Position numbers and translations under genes: made by a program | Shown here: positions 21,298 to 31,815 of the stretch, piece by piece | Layout: each line of letters starts with the position of its first letter | How positions within the stretch are numbered: position 1 is the first letter of the stretch | Source: Psilocybe azurescens | Taxonomy: Eukaryota; Basidiomycota; Agaricomycetes; Agaricales; Agrocybaceae | Direction of reading: 5' to 3' | Assembly (NCBI GenBank): GCA_023853785.1 | Contig: JAJIRX010000323.1 | Location: forward strand, 1-64,000 | DNA length: 64,000 nt | Notes under the pieces: model-generated | Databases searched by the model: none | Told to the model about the DNA's origin: nothing | What the model saw: the letters and a program-made list of their open reading frames with translations, nothing else

Positions 21298-22679
21298 ACC
21301 AACTATGTACCCTCTCGCCTCCTTTTTTGTCTGTTTTGTATGTTTTTCTTTTATTTCTTTTGTTTTATATATTTTTATATATTTCTTTTTTATGTTTCAG
21401 TGGTGATGAACTTCGCTAGTAGATAATATTGTAGATAATAATGTAGTATATAGTTTTTAATATATTATATATACATTCTTACATGAATTTACTCTAAGAA
21501 AATACATTCCAATTAAAATCTGGCTATAGCTGGACTTTGTGAAATTCAATAAGTCTGCTCTCTGATGGCCTAAGCTGGAATATTGTTACCCAGGTATGGA
21601 GTCCAGGTGGATTCTAATTGAACTCCACCTGGACTCCACCTAGACCACCTGGACTCCACCTGGCCTCCAGTTGGATTCAAGTGGAATTTCTTGAAGTCCA
21701 TGTGGAGTCCATGTGGAGTCCACCTGAACTCCACCTATCAAAGATAACTTTCTGAACACTTGGATATGTTCCAGATGGAGTCCATGTGGAGTCCACCACT
21801 TCTGTATGGAGTTGGTGGACTCCACATGGAGTATGGGTGGAGGTAAAGTACACCCGGACCCAGCCAATTCCAATGGACAGTCCATTGGACGTCCAACGGA
21901 TTCCATTGGACTTGACAAAATTCCGGTACCAGTCCAGTCAGAGTCCAGCCAAATTCCGGTCAAAGTCCGGTCAAGTCACTTCAAGACAAAAAACAGGTGG
22001 ACTGGCCGGACTGTCCAGTCCGTTGGACTTCCGTTGGACTTCCAGTGGACTTCCACCTGACTCTCAGCACTTAATTAGACCAGATCCAAGAGTGCTCTGT
22101 CCAGTGGATGTCCAGTGGACTGTCACTGGTTTAATTGCAGACTTGGGAGGGGAGTTAGGGGCAGTAGCAGTGTTCTTGGAAGCTTTGGGAGCCATATTAA
22201 GGAAGCTAGGTCACTAGGATAATACTTCAATCTTATCTTTAATTCATGTAACAATGTAATATAATATATTGAAAACTATATACTACATTATTATCTGACT
22301 TGTGTACTTTACCTCCACCCAGGAACTCCATGTGGAGTCCACCGACTCCATACAAAAGTGGTGGACTCCACATGGACTCCATCTGGAACATATGCAAATG
22401 TCCCAAAAATTATCTTTGGTAGGTGGAGTTCAGATGGACTCCAGGTGGACTCCAGGTAGTGTCCAGGTGGAGTTCAATTAGACACCACCTGGAGTCCACC
22501 TGGACTCCAGTTGGAGTTCCCAACTTTAACTTCATGGAATAGAATTCAATTGGATTCCAACTGAAATATATTAATGTTTCAATCTTAATGTAAATTCATA
22601 TAAGTGTAATATAATATTAACAACTATCTATTACATTGTTACATACTGCGAGATCCATCATTAAAAATTTAAAAACAAA

Positions 22680-23960
22680 AACAAAAACATAAATTTAAAT
22701 TTAAAAAGAAAATGGGGATGGAGGTACATACCTGGGTCAGATGAACAAATAAATATATAAATGTAAAAGAAAAGAAGAAAAAACACAAAAAAAAGGGAAA
22801 ACCTTAAAAAAGGGGGTGGGAGGGTCATCGTCGTGGGGTGTGTCGTGTTGGGTGTACGTGGCCATATGGCGGTGTCGTCCTACCCCCGCCGTGTCTGTCG
22901 TCGTTGTCTTCGCACTCGCCGTCTCACCCTCGCTGTCTCGCCCTCGCTGTCTCGCCCTTGCCCTTGCCCTGCCCCCGCCGTCTCACCCTCACCCTCACCC
23001 CGCCTCCGCTGTCTTGCCCTCACCCCTGCCGTCTTCGCCCCCCCGGCCGTCTTGCCGCCCCTCGCCCTGCCCCGCCGTCTCGCCCTCACCCCCACCGTCT
23101 TGCCCTCACCCCCGCCGTCTTCGCCCCCCTTTGCCCTGCCCCGCCGTCTCGCCCTCACCCCGCCGTCTCGCCCTCACCCCCGCCGTCTCGCCCTCACCCC
23201 CACTGTCTTGCCCCCGCTGTCTTGCCCCCCGCTGTCTTGCCCCCTCGCCCTGCCCCCGCCGTCTCGCCCTCATCCTTGCCTCGCCGCCGCCGTCTTGCCC
23301 CCTTGCTCCTGCCCCCGCCCGTCTTGCCCTGCCCCCGCCGTCTTGCCCTCATCCTTGCCCTCGCCCCTGCTGTCTCGCCCCCGCCGCCTTGTCCTACGCC
23401 CCTGCCGTCTCGTCCTCACCCCCGCCATCTCGCCCTCGCTCCCGCCCGTCTTCGGCCTTACCCCCGCCGTCTCGCCCTCACCCCCGCCGTCTTGCCCTCA
23501 CCCCCGCCGTCTTGCCCCCGCCGTCTCGCCCTCACTGTCTCGCCCCACTGTCTTGCCCCCGCCATCTTGCCCTCGCCCTCACCCTCACCCTCACCCTCAC
23601 CGTCTCACCCCGCTGTCTTGCACCACCCTCGCTGTGCCCGTCGCTGTCGCTGTCTCGCCGCACCGTCTTCGCCCCCCACCCTCGCTGTCGCTGTCGCTGT
23701 CCTCGCTGTCGCCCTTGCCGTCGCTGTCGCTGTCGCCGTCATCTGCGTTCTCGTCATCGTGGTACTCCTTGTCAGCGTCCGGCGTTGTCATTATTGTTGC
23801 CGCGGTCGCGGTTGTGGTTGTGGCCGTCGTGGTCATGTTCGTCCTCCGTCCACGTCGGGTTGGCTTTCGCCTGGCTCTGACCGACGAGGGCGGTAGTGGT
23901 GGCGGAAGGAAAAGTGGGGCCGGAATCAACAACGGACCGACGTGGCATCAACATGTCACG
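22680..23960 (-). pseudogene. X-family gene copy in element D/E, low-complexity body
   Basis: On the minus strand the start MLMPRRSVVDSGP and VGQSQAKANPT match the N-terminal region of the X1 and X2 genes. A frame shifts into acidic repeats (DDENADDGDSDSDGKGDSED), then into a long GACGG/CGAGG-type minisatellite (23600-22880). It ends in an A-rich stretch (T-rich on the coding strand) matching the hydrophobic-tail region. The plus-strand frames across the minisatellite (Pro/Ser/Leu/Arg, up to 384 codons) have no stops because of composition and are not considered genes. The exon-1 intron seen in X1 and X2 is not recognisable here. Confidence 0.4.
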
Positions 23961-24048
23961 CGCGCGTTGTTGTTTGGCCGGTGCTGAGCAGTGCCGAGAA
24001 TTTCGGCCGCATCGCTATCTATTTAACTAATTTTTTTGTTTTCCATAA

Positions 24049-24130
24049 GCCTTTGTGGCTCAGTTGGTTTATCCTGCTTGTGTTCGGCGTTCTCCGATGC
24101 CCAAGTTCAATTCTCGTTTTTGTCTTTTTT
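24049..24130 (+). ncRNA. tRNA-like pol III unit of element D/E
   Basis: GCCTTTGTGGCTCAGTTGG (A-box), CCAAGTTCAATTC (B-box), then T5 and T7 runs. Same position and orientation relative to the reading frame as the units in X1 and X2. As there, the acceptor ends are poorly paired. Confidence 0.6.
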
Positions 24131-24474
24131 TCTATACTATTATAAATTATAATAAAAGGACATCCATTGGACTTCCATTGGAATTCTGTTGGACTTGTCT
24201 GCTGGAATTCCAATGGTCATGTCCAGTGGGATTCCGATGGACTTCCATTGGACTTCCGTTGGTCCTTTGACTGCTGGTTTGGCATTATTCCAGTGGACAG
24301 TCCACCCGGACAGTCCGTTGGACTTGTAGTCCGTCGGACATTCACCGGAATCTCACCGGAATCTCACCGGAAAATTTCAGCAGTCCTAGACCAGAAAAAT
24401 TGTCATTCTGAATATAGAAAGTCCAACGGAGTCCGACCGAGTCCAACCAAAAATGGGGGCCGTGTAAAGACCTC

Positions 24475-25020
24475 ATAAAAACTGTACCACATACCCATCT
24501 CACCACAATATCTGCCAGTTCTGGCTTGTGACACTTTTTCTTGGAAGTAGAGGAGGTATCTATGCCCTTGGCTATTGCAGTCATCAGGATACAACCAAGT
24601 CCTTTACAGACATAAATTAGTGACAACAGATGACAGGCCCTTTCAGCCCAATGTTTGGCATGTTTCTGAATAGTGGCTTCTAGGTCTGGGGCTTTTGGAA
24701 CAGTTGCTTCAGCCAGTCTTCCAAGTGATTGATGCTCACCTTTGGGTAGGAGTGAAGAGATCAACATCCAAGTTATCAGTGGTGTGGAAAAATAAATGTC
24801 CTGCAAGAAAATCGATAACAGGCAAGCCTTCTTTGGGAATATTTTTACATCCCAAGATATTCTGGAAGTGCTCCTTGATTAGACCCAAGCAGAGGTTATG
24901 CATTGGATTGATCAGCAGGTGCTTGGTCACATTATATTATGGCAAACAAAGCAATTCAAAAGAACATAGGCTCAATAAGTCAAAGGAACTGTCTGCCAGG
25001 TTGTGAGTTGGTGTGTCATG
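24475..25020 (-). pseudogene. DNA-transposon transposase relic, probably CACTA/Plavaka type
   Basis: The minus strand encodes LTTWQTVPLTY and, after breaks, TKHLLINPMHNLCLGLIKEH followed by FQNILGCKNIPKEGLPVIDF; a second frame gives LGRLAEATVPKAPDLEATIQ and KHAKHWAERACHLLSLIYVC. The segment (D/N)PMHN(L)xLG(L) followed by a basic region is characteristic of the Tnp2-like transposases of fungal CACTA (Plavaka) elements, where the aspartate before PMHN is catalytic; here that position is Asn. Several frame breaks. No terminal repeats were found, and the right end abuts unassigned DNA. The assignment rests on that motif and is moderate. Confidence 0.45.
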
Positions 25021-26990
25021 GTACATTTGAGCATGGAGTCAGCAGGAATCATTGGTGTGCCATGTCCAGGTAGTATATTCAAAGTTGTTATAAGATTTTT
25101 GTTAGACTGCAAGTGCAAACTGAACAGAAGAATTCATGATTATGCAAAGAGAAGCTGACAATTTTGCAAGCAGCTGGAAGATCTGCTATGATGGAAATGA
25201 GCACTGAGATGCTTGCTGTGGAGTGTGATTGCAGCTTTAACACTTCAATCAAATTTTACAATGACTAGTTCATCACTGGGAAGGTAAGCTTGTGCTTTTA
25301 ATAATTGTACTACACAACAATCTTCAAACAGGGAGTGAATATGAGGCTTAGCTCACAAGTAATATGTTTTTGTATGACTTCTTGGTGGGTGCTGAGACTT
25401 TTACAAATCTCTACTCTAACAAAATATCATTTCCAGACATTTTTAGGGTCACTATCAGCAGGTATACGCTTCAAGCTGAAGTGTGGGGTTCAAAATTCCA
25501 CAGAATCTCTTCTCTAACACAGTACTATTTCCAGACCTTCTTAGGGTCACTATCAGTGGGTATGTGCTTCAAGCTAAATAAATTGGTGGCCTTCTTGATT
25601 TAATACAACACAATTTGACCCTCTTGTCTTACTAACTGAAGACCTTCTTGGCCTTGGAAATATAGAATGAGAGGGAACTAGGTTGTGAAGCTAGCTAGTG
25701 CACTCTATATCTTGGTTGGCCTCTTGCCAGATATAAAATCAATGTTTTTAGACTTAGTGGGGTGAGGTGAACTCTTCTAGTATTTCTTGCTTTCTGATGT
25801 TCAAAGCACTACTTTCAATTTGAAAAGATGAACAATATATTGCTATTGCTTGACAAGCAACTAACATCCTCAAAGTTCTTAATACTTTCAGAAAAAGCAG
25901 ACACAGAATAATTCTGAACTGTATGTTCTTGGGGTAAAATTACCTGTTCAATATCTATGTAGATATGTTTAATTTATAGCTACAGGTACATACAATCTTG
26001 GAGAATAATTTAGTAAATCAAATCCCTATTACAAACCCCGAACTACATGTTTCTCAAACCATAAGCCTTTCTACAACCAATCAGATTGCTAATAATCTAT
26101 GTGAATACTGTGTGCCTAGCTAATACTTAGCACTCTTCAGCTGTTATTTTCTTAGGTATACAGACCATGATGTTTGACAGTAAAATGTCTTCAGCATTTG
26201 CCTAAGAACCCAGCTGACAATAGGTTTGTATGGTTAAACCATGTTATTCAATTTATTCATCAACTCAGCACATGTCAAACTCTTATTATGAGTTAACTGT
26301 GCATTGAGCCATGCACTATTCTGCTTCTCTTATTGGTTGAGAATACTCTTCATATTTGTATACTCTGATCTGCTCAGCTAGATGCACATGCATTATTTGT
26401 TATTGCTTCCAGAATATGAAGACTTGCTTGGCAGTCCTCATTTTTCCTTTATGTTTCAGATAGCTAAAGCTACCCTTGGCCCATACTGTGATTGGACTCA
26501 TCTAATGAGAGCCAAGCTGGTTCATTCTGACTGTCTATGATGTATGAGGACCTGTATTGCACTCCACAAGACCTCTAGAGTATTTCAATGCTAAGTCTTA
26601 ATTGTATCACATGTAGTTAGTGCATGCTAATTTTAGAATACACAACCGACTGTACTGTGTCTCAACCTCAGCTAACACTTTTCCCTTCCTCTGTTGTTCT
26701 TCCATCAATTCATAGTTACATCTTTTTACAGGTAGTGTGTCATTATTTACAATAGCTAGCCCAACCAATCAGTATTTAGACATAATCATGCCATTCACAC
26801 TGCTTAGCTGTGAGCCAATACTGTTTATTTTGTAGTTTCCTCCATCCTTTGTGAATGTATTACTGCTCACTTATATACATCTGGATGCTGAAAATTTCAG
26901 CTATTCTTCATTATGCATCCTTTTACACAGCTAGCCATGTAACAGTCTCATCAACAGATGACTTATAAAAAGCCTGCTTATCAAGTCTAA
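25021..26990. other. No gene recognised; one 95-bp direct duplication
   Basis: AT-rich. The only structure seen is a diverged direct repeat, 25411-25485 and 25506-25578 (both containing TTTCCAGAC, TTAGGGTCACTATCAG and GCTTCAAGCT). Nothing coding. Confidence 0.45.
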
Positions 26991-26994
26991 TAGA

Positions 26995-28214
26995 CTTGAC
27001 ATTGAATATAACAATGGTGATTGCTCACAAAACCAGGTAGCACCTAATTGCTTAAAGTGAACAGTAGTGTTTGATCTCTTATCACACAAATCACTAGTCC
27101 ACAAAGTATTAACACTGGAATTCTTATTCAGAGTAAGTTTCTGTTATCAAATCTGGGGTGTAGATTACTTGGTTTCTATTCTAAGATACTGGGCTGTTTT
27201 TATAGACTAAATAGATACTTTGGCTTGTGATAATTGAAAGAGACTGAGAAAAGAAAGGAAATGGGCCACATGCTGCCTAGCCTTTGCTGCACCAATTATA
27301 ATAGTGGAAGGTACTAGTTTGCCTGGGCTACAGCACTTATTTGAAGATAACATTGTTGTCCATGTGGCAGTGCCTCCTTGGACAGTGATCACCTGACTTA
27401 TTTTATCAAATGGCTTGCGGCCAAGGCATGTCAGGACTAGATCACTTAGAGGTATATTTTCTAGAAAACCCTACCAAAGTTCCCAAGCACAGTTGATATT
27501 GGTCTAGGACCTCCTAGAACAGCAGGTGCTCTTATCATGAGGCAAGTTACTTCTAGTATTGTGTGGCAATCACTGACTGGGCAATCCCTTACTCACATTG
27601 GCTGCATTGTAAATTACAAGTTTTTATACTTGGATCTAGTAGACTGCTATATGCTGAGTTGTACACAAGATTTCAATTGCCAATAAATTTAGTCTCTGGG
27701 GTGATTCCCCATGTGGCACAGTGATGTCTGATCCCAGAGCAGTTAATTGCCCAATTTAGTGAACAGCCTTTACGAGGCCTGGACACAGTGATTGCTTTTG
27801 CTAATTAATAAGGTTTCCATCACTTGGTGATTGCTTGGTAAGGGACTGATTGGGTGTTATCTCTTGTAAGAGTCAAGGTTACTTCTCAGAAGTTCTTCCT
27901 TCTGTAGAACTAATAGTATGGTCAATGATGTGGGCAATTGCCTTGTGCCCTCAGTTAGGGCTGCTTTGATAGCTGTGTAGGAAATTAAAAGTAGTCTGTT
28001 ATTTGTAGTGCTGATTAATAGGCCACACTACCCCTTAGTTAGTTTGTAAAGTTTACTACACTTGTTGGTCCACTAGGAAGTGAAGCCTCAAAACCTAATA
28101 ATCTGGTGTATCTTTTACCCTTCACTAGTATAATATACTAGCTTATTACAGATAATGATCATAAAAATAAGAGCCCCTGTGTCTCACTGAATTGTAAGCT
28201 CAGAATGGTTTACA
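26995..28214 (-). repeat. Dispersed repeat R, copy 1
   Basis: The reverse complement aligns over its length to 53262-53990 plus 60783-61262, the copy split by the chromovirus. In the R orientation it starts TGTAAACCATTCTGAGC and ends near ATTGTTATATTCAA. About 1.2 kb, no coding potential. The TG start and length would suit an LTR, but no matching target duplication or internal retroelement sequence was found, so the class stays open. Confidence 0.7.
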
Positions 28215-28269
28215 CTCTTTCAATGGTTTTGTCCCTCTCATGTTATAAAACAGTATTTCAATATTCTAG

Positions 28270-29286
28270 TACTTGGTATAGCCTCCTTTTGCCTTTAATA
28301 CAGCCTGAACCCTTCTAGGCATACTCTCTATCAGATTTTGACAGACAGAGGCTGGAATATCATTCCACTCCTTTTGTACTCTCTCCCACAACTCTGCAAT
28401 TCCAGATGCTGGCCTATCATACTCTCCAAGTCTAGTTTTGAGATGATGCCAAATGTGTTCAATTGGATTGAGGTCTACTGATTGAGGGGGGCCACTTTGT
28501 AACTTCTAACCCACTGTCTTTGAGCCAGTTCTGGGCTGTCTTGCTCTTGTATTTGAGGTCATTATCCTGCTGAAAAAGTATATCTGCGGGCTTTTTCTAT
28601 AATATCTGATTGATTCTTGAAGTTCATCATTCAGAATGCTGATAAAAGATCAGCATATATCCTCCCCATCAATCTTGGTTGCATATACAGGCCCTTCCCA
28701 GAACATACAACCCCAGATCATCAGAGAACCTCTTCCAAACTTGACTGTCCCATGTACCAGCCTGTCACTCAACCTCTCTCCTGGCTTTTTTCACACCCAA
28801 TTCTTCCTATCTAACCCCAAACAATTGATTTTGGTCTCATCTGACCATATAACTCTGTTCCAGTCCTCCACTGTCCAGTCTTTGTGTGTTTCTGCAAAGT
28901 CCATTCTACTGTAAGCCCCTTATATCTTTTGGAGAGAAATAGTCATTTTTGCTTGGTTACAGCCTTCATCCCAGTGCTCCTGAGTGCTCTCTGTACAGTC
29001 TACATGGAAAAGATGTGTTGGTCATGTCTTGCAGGGTTTTAGCAACTTCAGTGGCATTTTTGGCCTTCTGAGAAGTGATAAGATGAATAGCATATTGGGT
29101 ATCAGCTGATGAAAGCTTGCATGGACAGCCTTCAGCAGATTTGGAAAGTGTTGAGCAATATTTGGAGCAAATATTGGATATATAACTGACACTCATACCA
29201 GTGGTAATAGAGATAGCATGACTTGACTGGCCTTTGTCAAGCAGTTCAAGAACACAGTTGTATTGAGCAGGAGTGAGTGTTTGCAT
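28270..29286 (-). pseudogene. Tc1/mariner transposase relic
   Basis: Reading minus strand from 29286: MQTLTPAQYNCVLELLDKGQ with a helix-turn-helix region (SHAISITTGMSVSYISNICS), then WTVEDWNRVIWSDETKI (first catalytic Asp), QQDND (second Asp), a WPPQSVDLNPIEHIWHHLK segment (catalytic Glu of a DD34E triad) and a C-terminus ending KAKGGYTKY near 28270. Several frame breaks, one of them an expanded C run in the WPPQ segment. The order and motifs are those of the Tc1 group, and it is related to the element at 31816-33416. It cuts DNA at TA sites in active relatives. I could not define inverted repeats around this copy, so it is old or truncated. Confidence 0.75.
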
Positions 29287-29990
29287 GAGTGTTTGAGTGA
29301 GAATTTAATGTGGGGAGTAGTGTGAACTTGGACACAGAGTATATATACACATTTTGAATAAGTCACATTATTTTATTTGTACTCATTTGCTTTGATTAAA
29401 CAAAGTCACATGCTTGATGTATGAGATGGACAAAACTGTTCAAATGGACTTGTGTTAGTAAAATGTTAATAGTGTGGCAAGGAATTAAAATTATATAATG
29501 AAACAAATTGGAATATCTATAATATAAGAGAGCTCAATGACTAAGCTTTTCTGAAAAAGGAGATTTAATTTACCTAAGCATGACTAATTATTATTAAGCA
29601 GACCACTGTGTTTTGGGGCTGCCGCTACGGGCCTTTTGAAACAAACAATCAGTGGCCAATGGCAAACAATAAAATGGGTGCCACAGCCTAACAAACATTT
29701 TGTGCCTACATTGAATATGTCTATTAGCCATATCCTGGGTGGTATTCAAAGCAAAAAATATGCACAGTGGGCACCAGGGGCAAGTGGGCCAATAAGTCCA
29801 CATAAAGACTATTTTAATAGCATTTCTGTCCACAGATATTGTGTTTATCTGCCACCTGTATAATAACTGTATAAAGTAGAAAAGTTGAAATGAAAACTGC
29901 TGAATAAATTTGCAAGCAAGGGGTGTTGTGAACAGTGGACAAGTTAATGTGGAATGAACTATAGGTGGGTGATCATGTTTTCTCTGAGTG
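29287..29990. other. No gene recognised
   Basis: AT-rich flank of the Tc1 relic. Frames of up to 150 codons on the minus strand have no recognisable motif. Confidence 0.4.
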
Positions 29991-29997
29991 AAAGTGT

Positions 29998-30755
29998 TTA
30001 AATAAAGATGTATATAGCGAGATAGCAGTGGGATATGGTTTTGCAATTGAAAATAATTAGTCTCCAGTACAGTACAGATGATATATTTTTTTTTGAGGAT
30101 GAAGCTCCAGTGTGCTTTACTCCAAATGTAATGGGTAAAATATAGACACTGTCAACTATTGTGCATGAGAATTAACATGTAAATTTTATGTACTATGGCC
30201 TGTAGATTAAAGTGATTAATTTGCAGAACAAATGTAGTGGGGTGAGAGGACAGATATTTAATTGTGAAGAGTGTAAGCTATAAATTTAAAAATGGTACAG
30301 TGCTGCAGACATATAGCAGCAGGAGAATTTGTGGGTGCATTGATTCTATTTAAATAAAGATATGGATGAAAAGATAGCATTGAGACATGATTTTGTAATT
30401 GGAAATAAGCAGTATACAGTACTATACAGGTGATATAATTATTTATTTGAGGATAAAGCTCCAGTGTGTTTTACACATGTAAAAATGAAAACATTATTAA
30501 GTATTGAGTGTGAGAATTGAGATTTAAATTTTAATGTACTATAGATTGTAGATTAACATGATAAATTTTCAGGACTATTTTAATTGTGAAGAGAAAGAGT
30601 ATAAGATAAATTGAGATTTAAATTTTAATGTACTATAGATTGTAGATTAACATGATAAATTTTCAGGACTATTTTAATTGTGAAGAGAAAGAGTATAAGA
30701 TATGAAATTTGAAATGGCACAGTGCCACAGGTGCTGTGCATATAAGGTGATTTGT
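29998..30755 (+). repeat. Diverged tandem repeat of about 350 bp with a 94-bp exact duplication
   Basis: Segments 29998-30345 and 30350-30755 share AAATAAAGAT, GATAGCA, GAGGAT(G/A)AAGCTCCAGTGTG, TAGATTAA and GTG(A/C)AGAGTGTAAG blocks. Within the second, 30516-30609 is repeated at 30610-30703 almost without change (offset 94), indicating a recent duplication. Non-coding. Confidence 0.7.
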
Positions 30756-31020
30756 AAGTAGTCAATGAGTAGTGTAGTATTATATAAGATATAAAGTAGA
30801 ATGACAATTGATTGGGAGTGGACATGGGCAGGGGTGTGGATATTAAAACAGGCATGGTGGCAAAAGTACTGTGAATTAGTTAGAGTGGGTGTAATATGAT
30901 TTGAAATTTTGATTTGAGATTGTCAAAGAAAAGAAATATTTAATAGACACAGAATGTAAAGTTCTGTGTATATATATTTATGTATTTGTTCAGTATTATT
31001 GACTGTGAGTATATATAATT
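30756..31020. other. AT-rich spacer
   Basis: No feature recognised. Confidence 0.4.
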
Positions 31021-31084
31021 TGATGCCTCCATAGTAGGGTGCAAGAGTGCAACTCCAGCAAGCTATAGGGTAGACTGTGAAGTA

Positions 31085-31323
31085 GAGGAGGGAGATGAGC
31101 ACAGCTCATCCCCAAGAGTGACTGCTATTATTATTTTTTTCATGAGGTATAGAATATCAATAAAAAGGGGGATAAGCAAAGCTCATTCCCTCCCAAGACA
31201 TTAGATTGTGATTGGTATTATTTATTTATCAATGAGGAGGCGCGAAGCGAAAGTCTGTTGACCCTGCCGTGAAGCACAGGGGGTGAGCAAAGCGAATCCC
31301 CCCTGACGCATAGCGGCAGGTCA
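31085..31323 (+). repeat. Three successive GC-rich hairpins with GAGCAAAGC loops
   Basis: Hairpin 1 GATGAGCACAGCTCATC (about 31094-31110); hairpin 2 GGGGGATAAGCAAAGCTCAT plus TCCC (about 31166-31190); hairpin 3 with stem CAGGGGG/CCCCCCTG (31277-31305), itself enclosed by an outer stem TGACCCTGCCG (31259-31269) and CGGCAGGTCA (31314-31323). They sit in otherwise AT-rich DNA. The style, GC-rich double hairpins with GCGAAGCGAAAG nearby, recalls mobile hairpins of fungal mitochondrial genomes, so a nuclear copy of mitochondrial DNA is possible. Confidence 0.6.
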
Positions 31324-31813
31324 TAAAGCTCATGTTATTCATATGATACTCTACCACTGTGTAAAGTTTGAACTTGTTTGGTTGAGTTATTCCTGAGTTA
31401 TTCAAAGAACAGTCCAACTTCAAAATTTACTTGAACAGTTTTGTCTCTCACTGTATATGGAAGCTGTAAACCACTTTCTGCAATAAAATAGCATCTTGAC
31501 AGCTATATTTTCATAATGTTGCAATAATAAAAATTAATAGAATACCAAGATCAATTTATTTCAAGAAATTTAGACCATATAAGCACAGATATATATGAAA
31601 ATAGGTATTTCTTTACCAGGAAATTGTTAATTTCACACAACTATTACATAAACATATTGTTCTAAATTTACAATTCTAATAATACAAAATTTGTCACAAA
31701 CTGATATGATCATGATACTGTTTGTGTTATTGCTTGCTAAGCTGTAAATGATATGCTGATATAATACAGTTCTGCTTGGTACCACTCAGATTCCACTTGG
31801 AATTGGGTCTAAT
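31324..31813. other. AT-rich spacer
   Basis: No gene or repeat recognised before the TA target of the next element. Confidence 0.4.
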
Positions 31814-31815
31814 TA

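Larger units (their letters stand above)
19612..21852 (+). mobile_element. Element X2: nearly complete 2.24-kb palindrome-array element
   Basis: Begins GAGGTCTTTACCCTCACC and ends GGTAAAGTACA. It is flanked by a 9-bp duplication with one mismatch, ACCGGACCC (19603-19611) and CCCGGACCC (21853-21861). Order: array of CTCCACCTGG/CCATGTGGAGT motifs (19630-19945), AT-rich spacer, tRNA-like unit (minus), spliced reading frame (plus, 20166-21297), T-rich tail, AT-rich block shared with elements A, C, D and E (21410-21510), second array of the same core (21595-21835), end. It interrupts element D. CpG is abundant, so it is much less decayed than A, B, C or X1. A 9-bp duplication is typical of Mutator-like elements, but no transposase or Mutator motif is present. 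Confidence 0.8.
19556..24474 (-). mobile_element. Element D/E: nested palindrome-array elements, CCATTGG subtype
   Basis: The left end TGTACTTTACAGTGCCCCCAT (19556) mirrors the right end ATGGGGGCCGTGTAAAGACCTC (24474). The arrays next to both ends share the core CCATTGG/CCAACGG (19575-19605, continued at 21862-22130 after the inserted X2, and 24155-24450). At 22303 a second family end (TGTACTTTACC) starts an array of CACCTGG type, showing a further nested or recombined copy, E. The AT-rich 3' block occurs twice (22217-22300 and 22560-22660), once for each. The coding body (22680-23950, minus strand) and the tRNA-like unit at 24049-24130 complete the layout seen in X2. No flanking duplication was found, so the composite has probably been rearranged. 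Confidence 0.65.

Noticed and set aside
22816..23987. Long plus-strand frames (up to 384 codons) of Pro, Ser, Leu, Arg
   Set aside because: All three plus frames and parts of the minus strand are open at once over a CGCCCTCACCCC-type minisatellite. That is compositional, and the conserved gene start of this element family is on the minus strand.
28214..29460. Complete Tc1 element with inverted repeats around the minus-strand transposase
   Set aside because: I compared both flanks and found no convincing inverted arms or TA-bounded ends.
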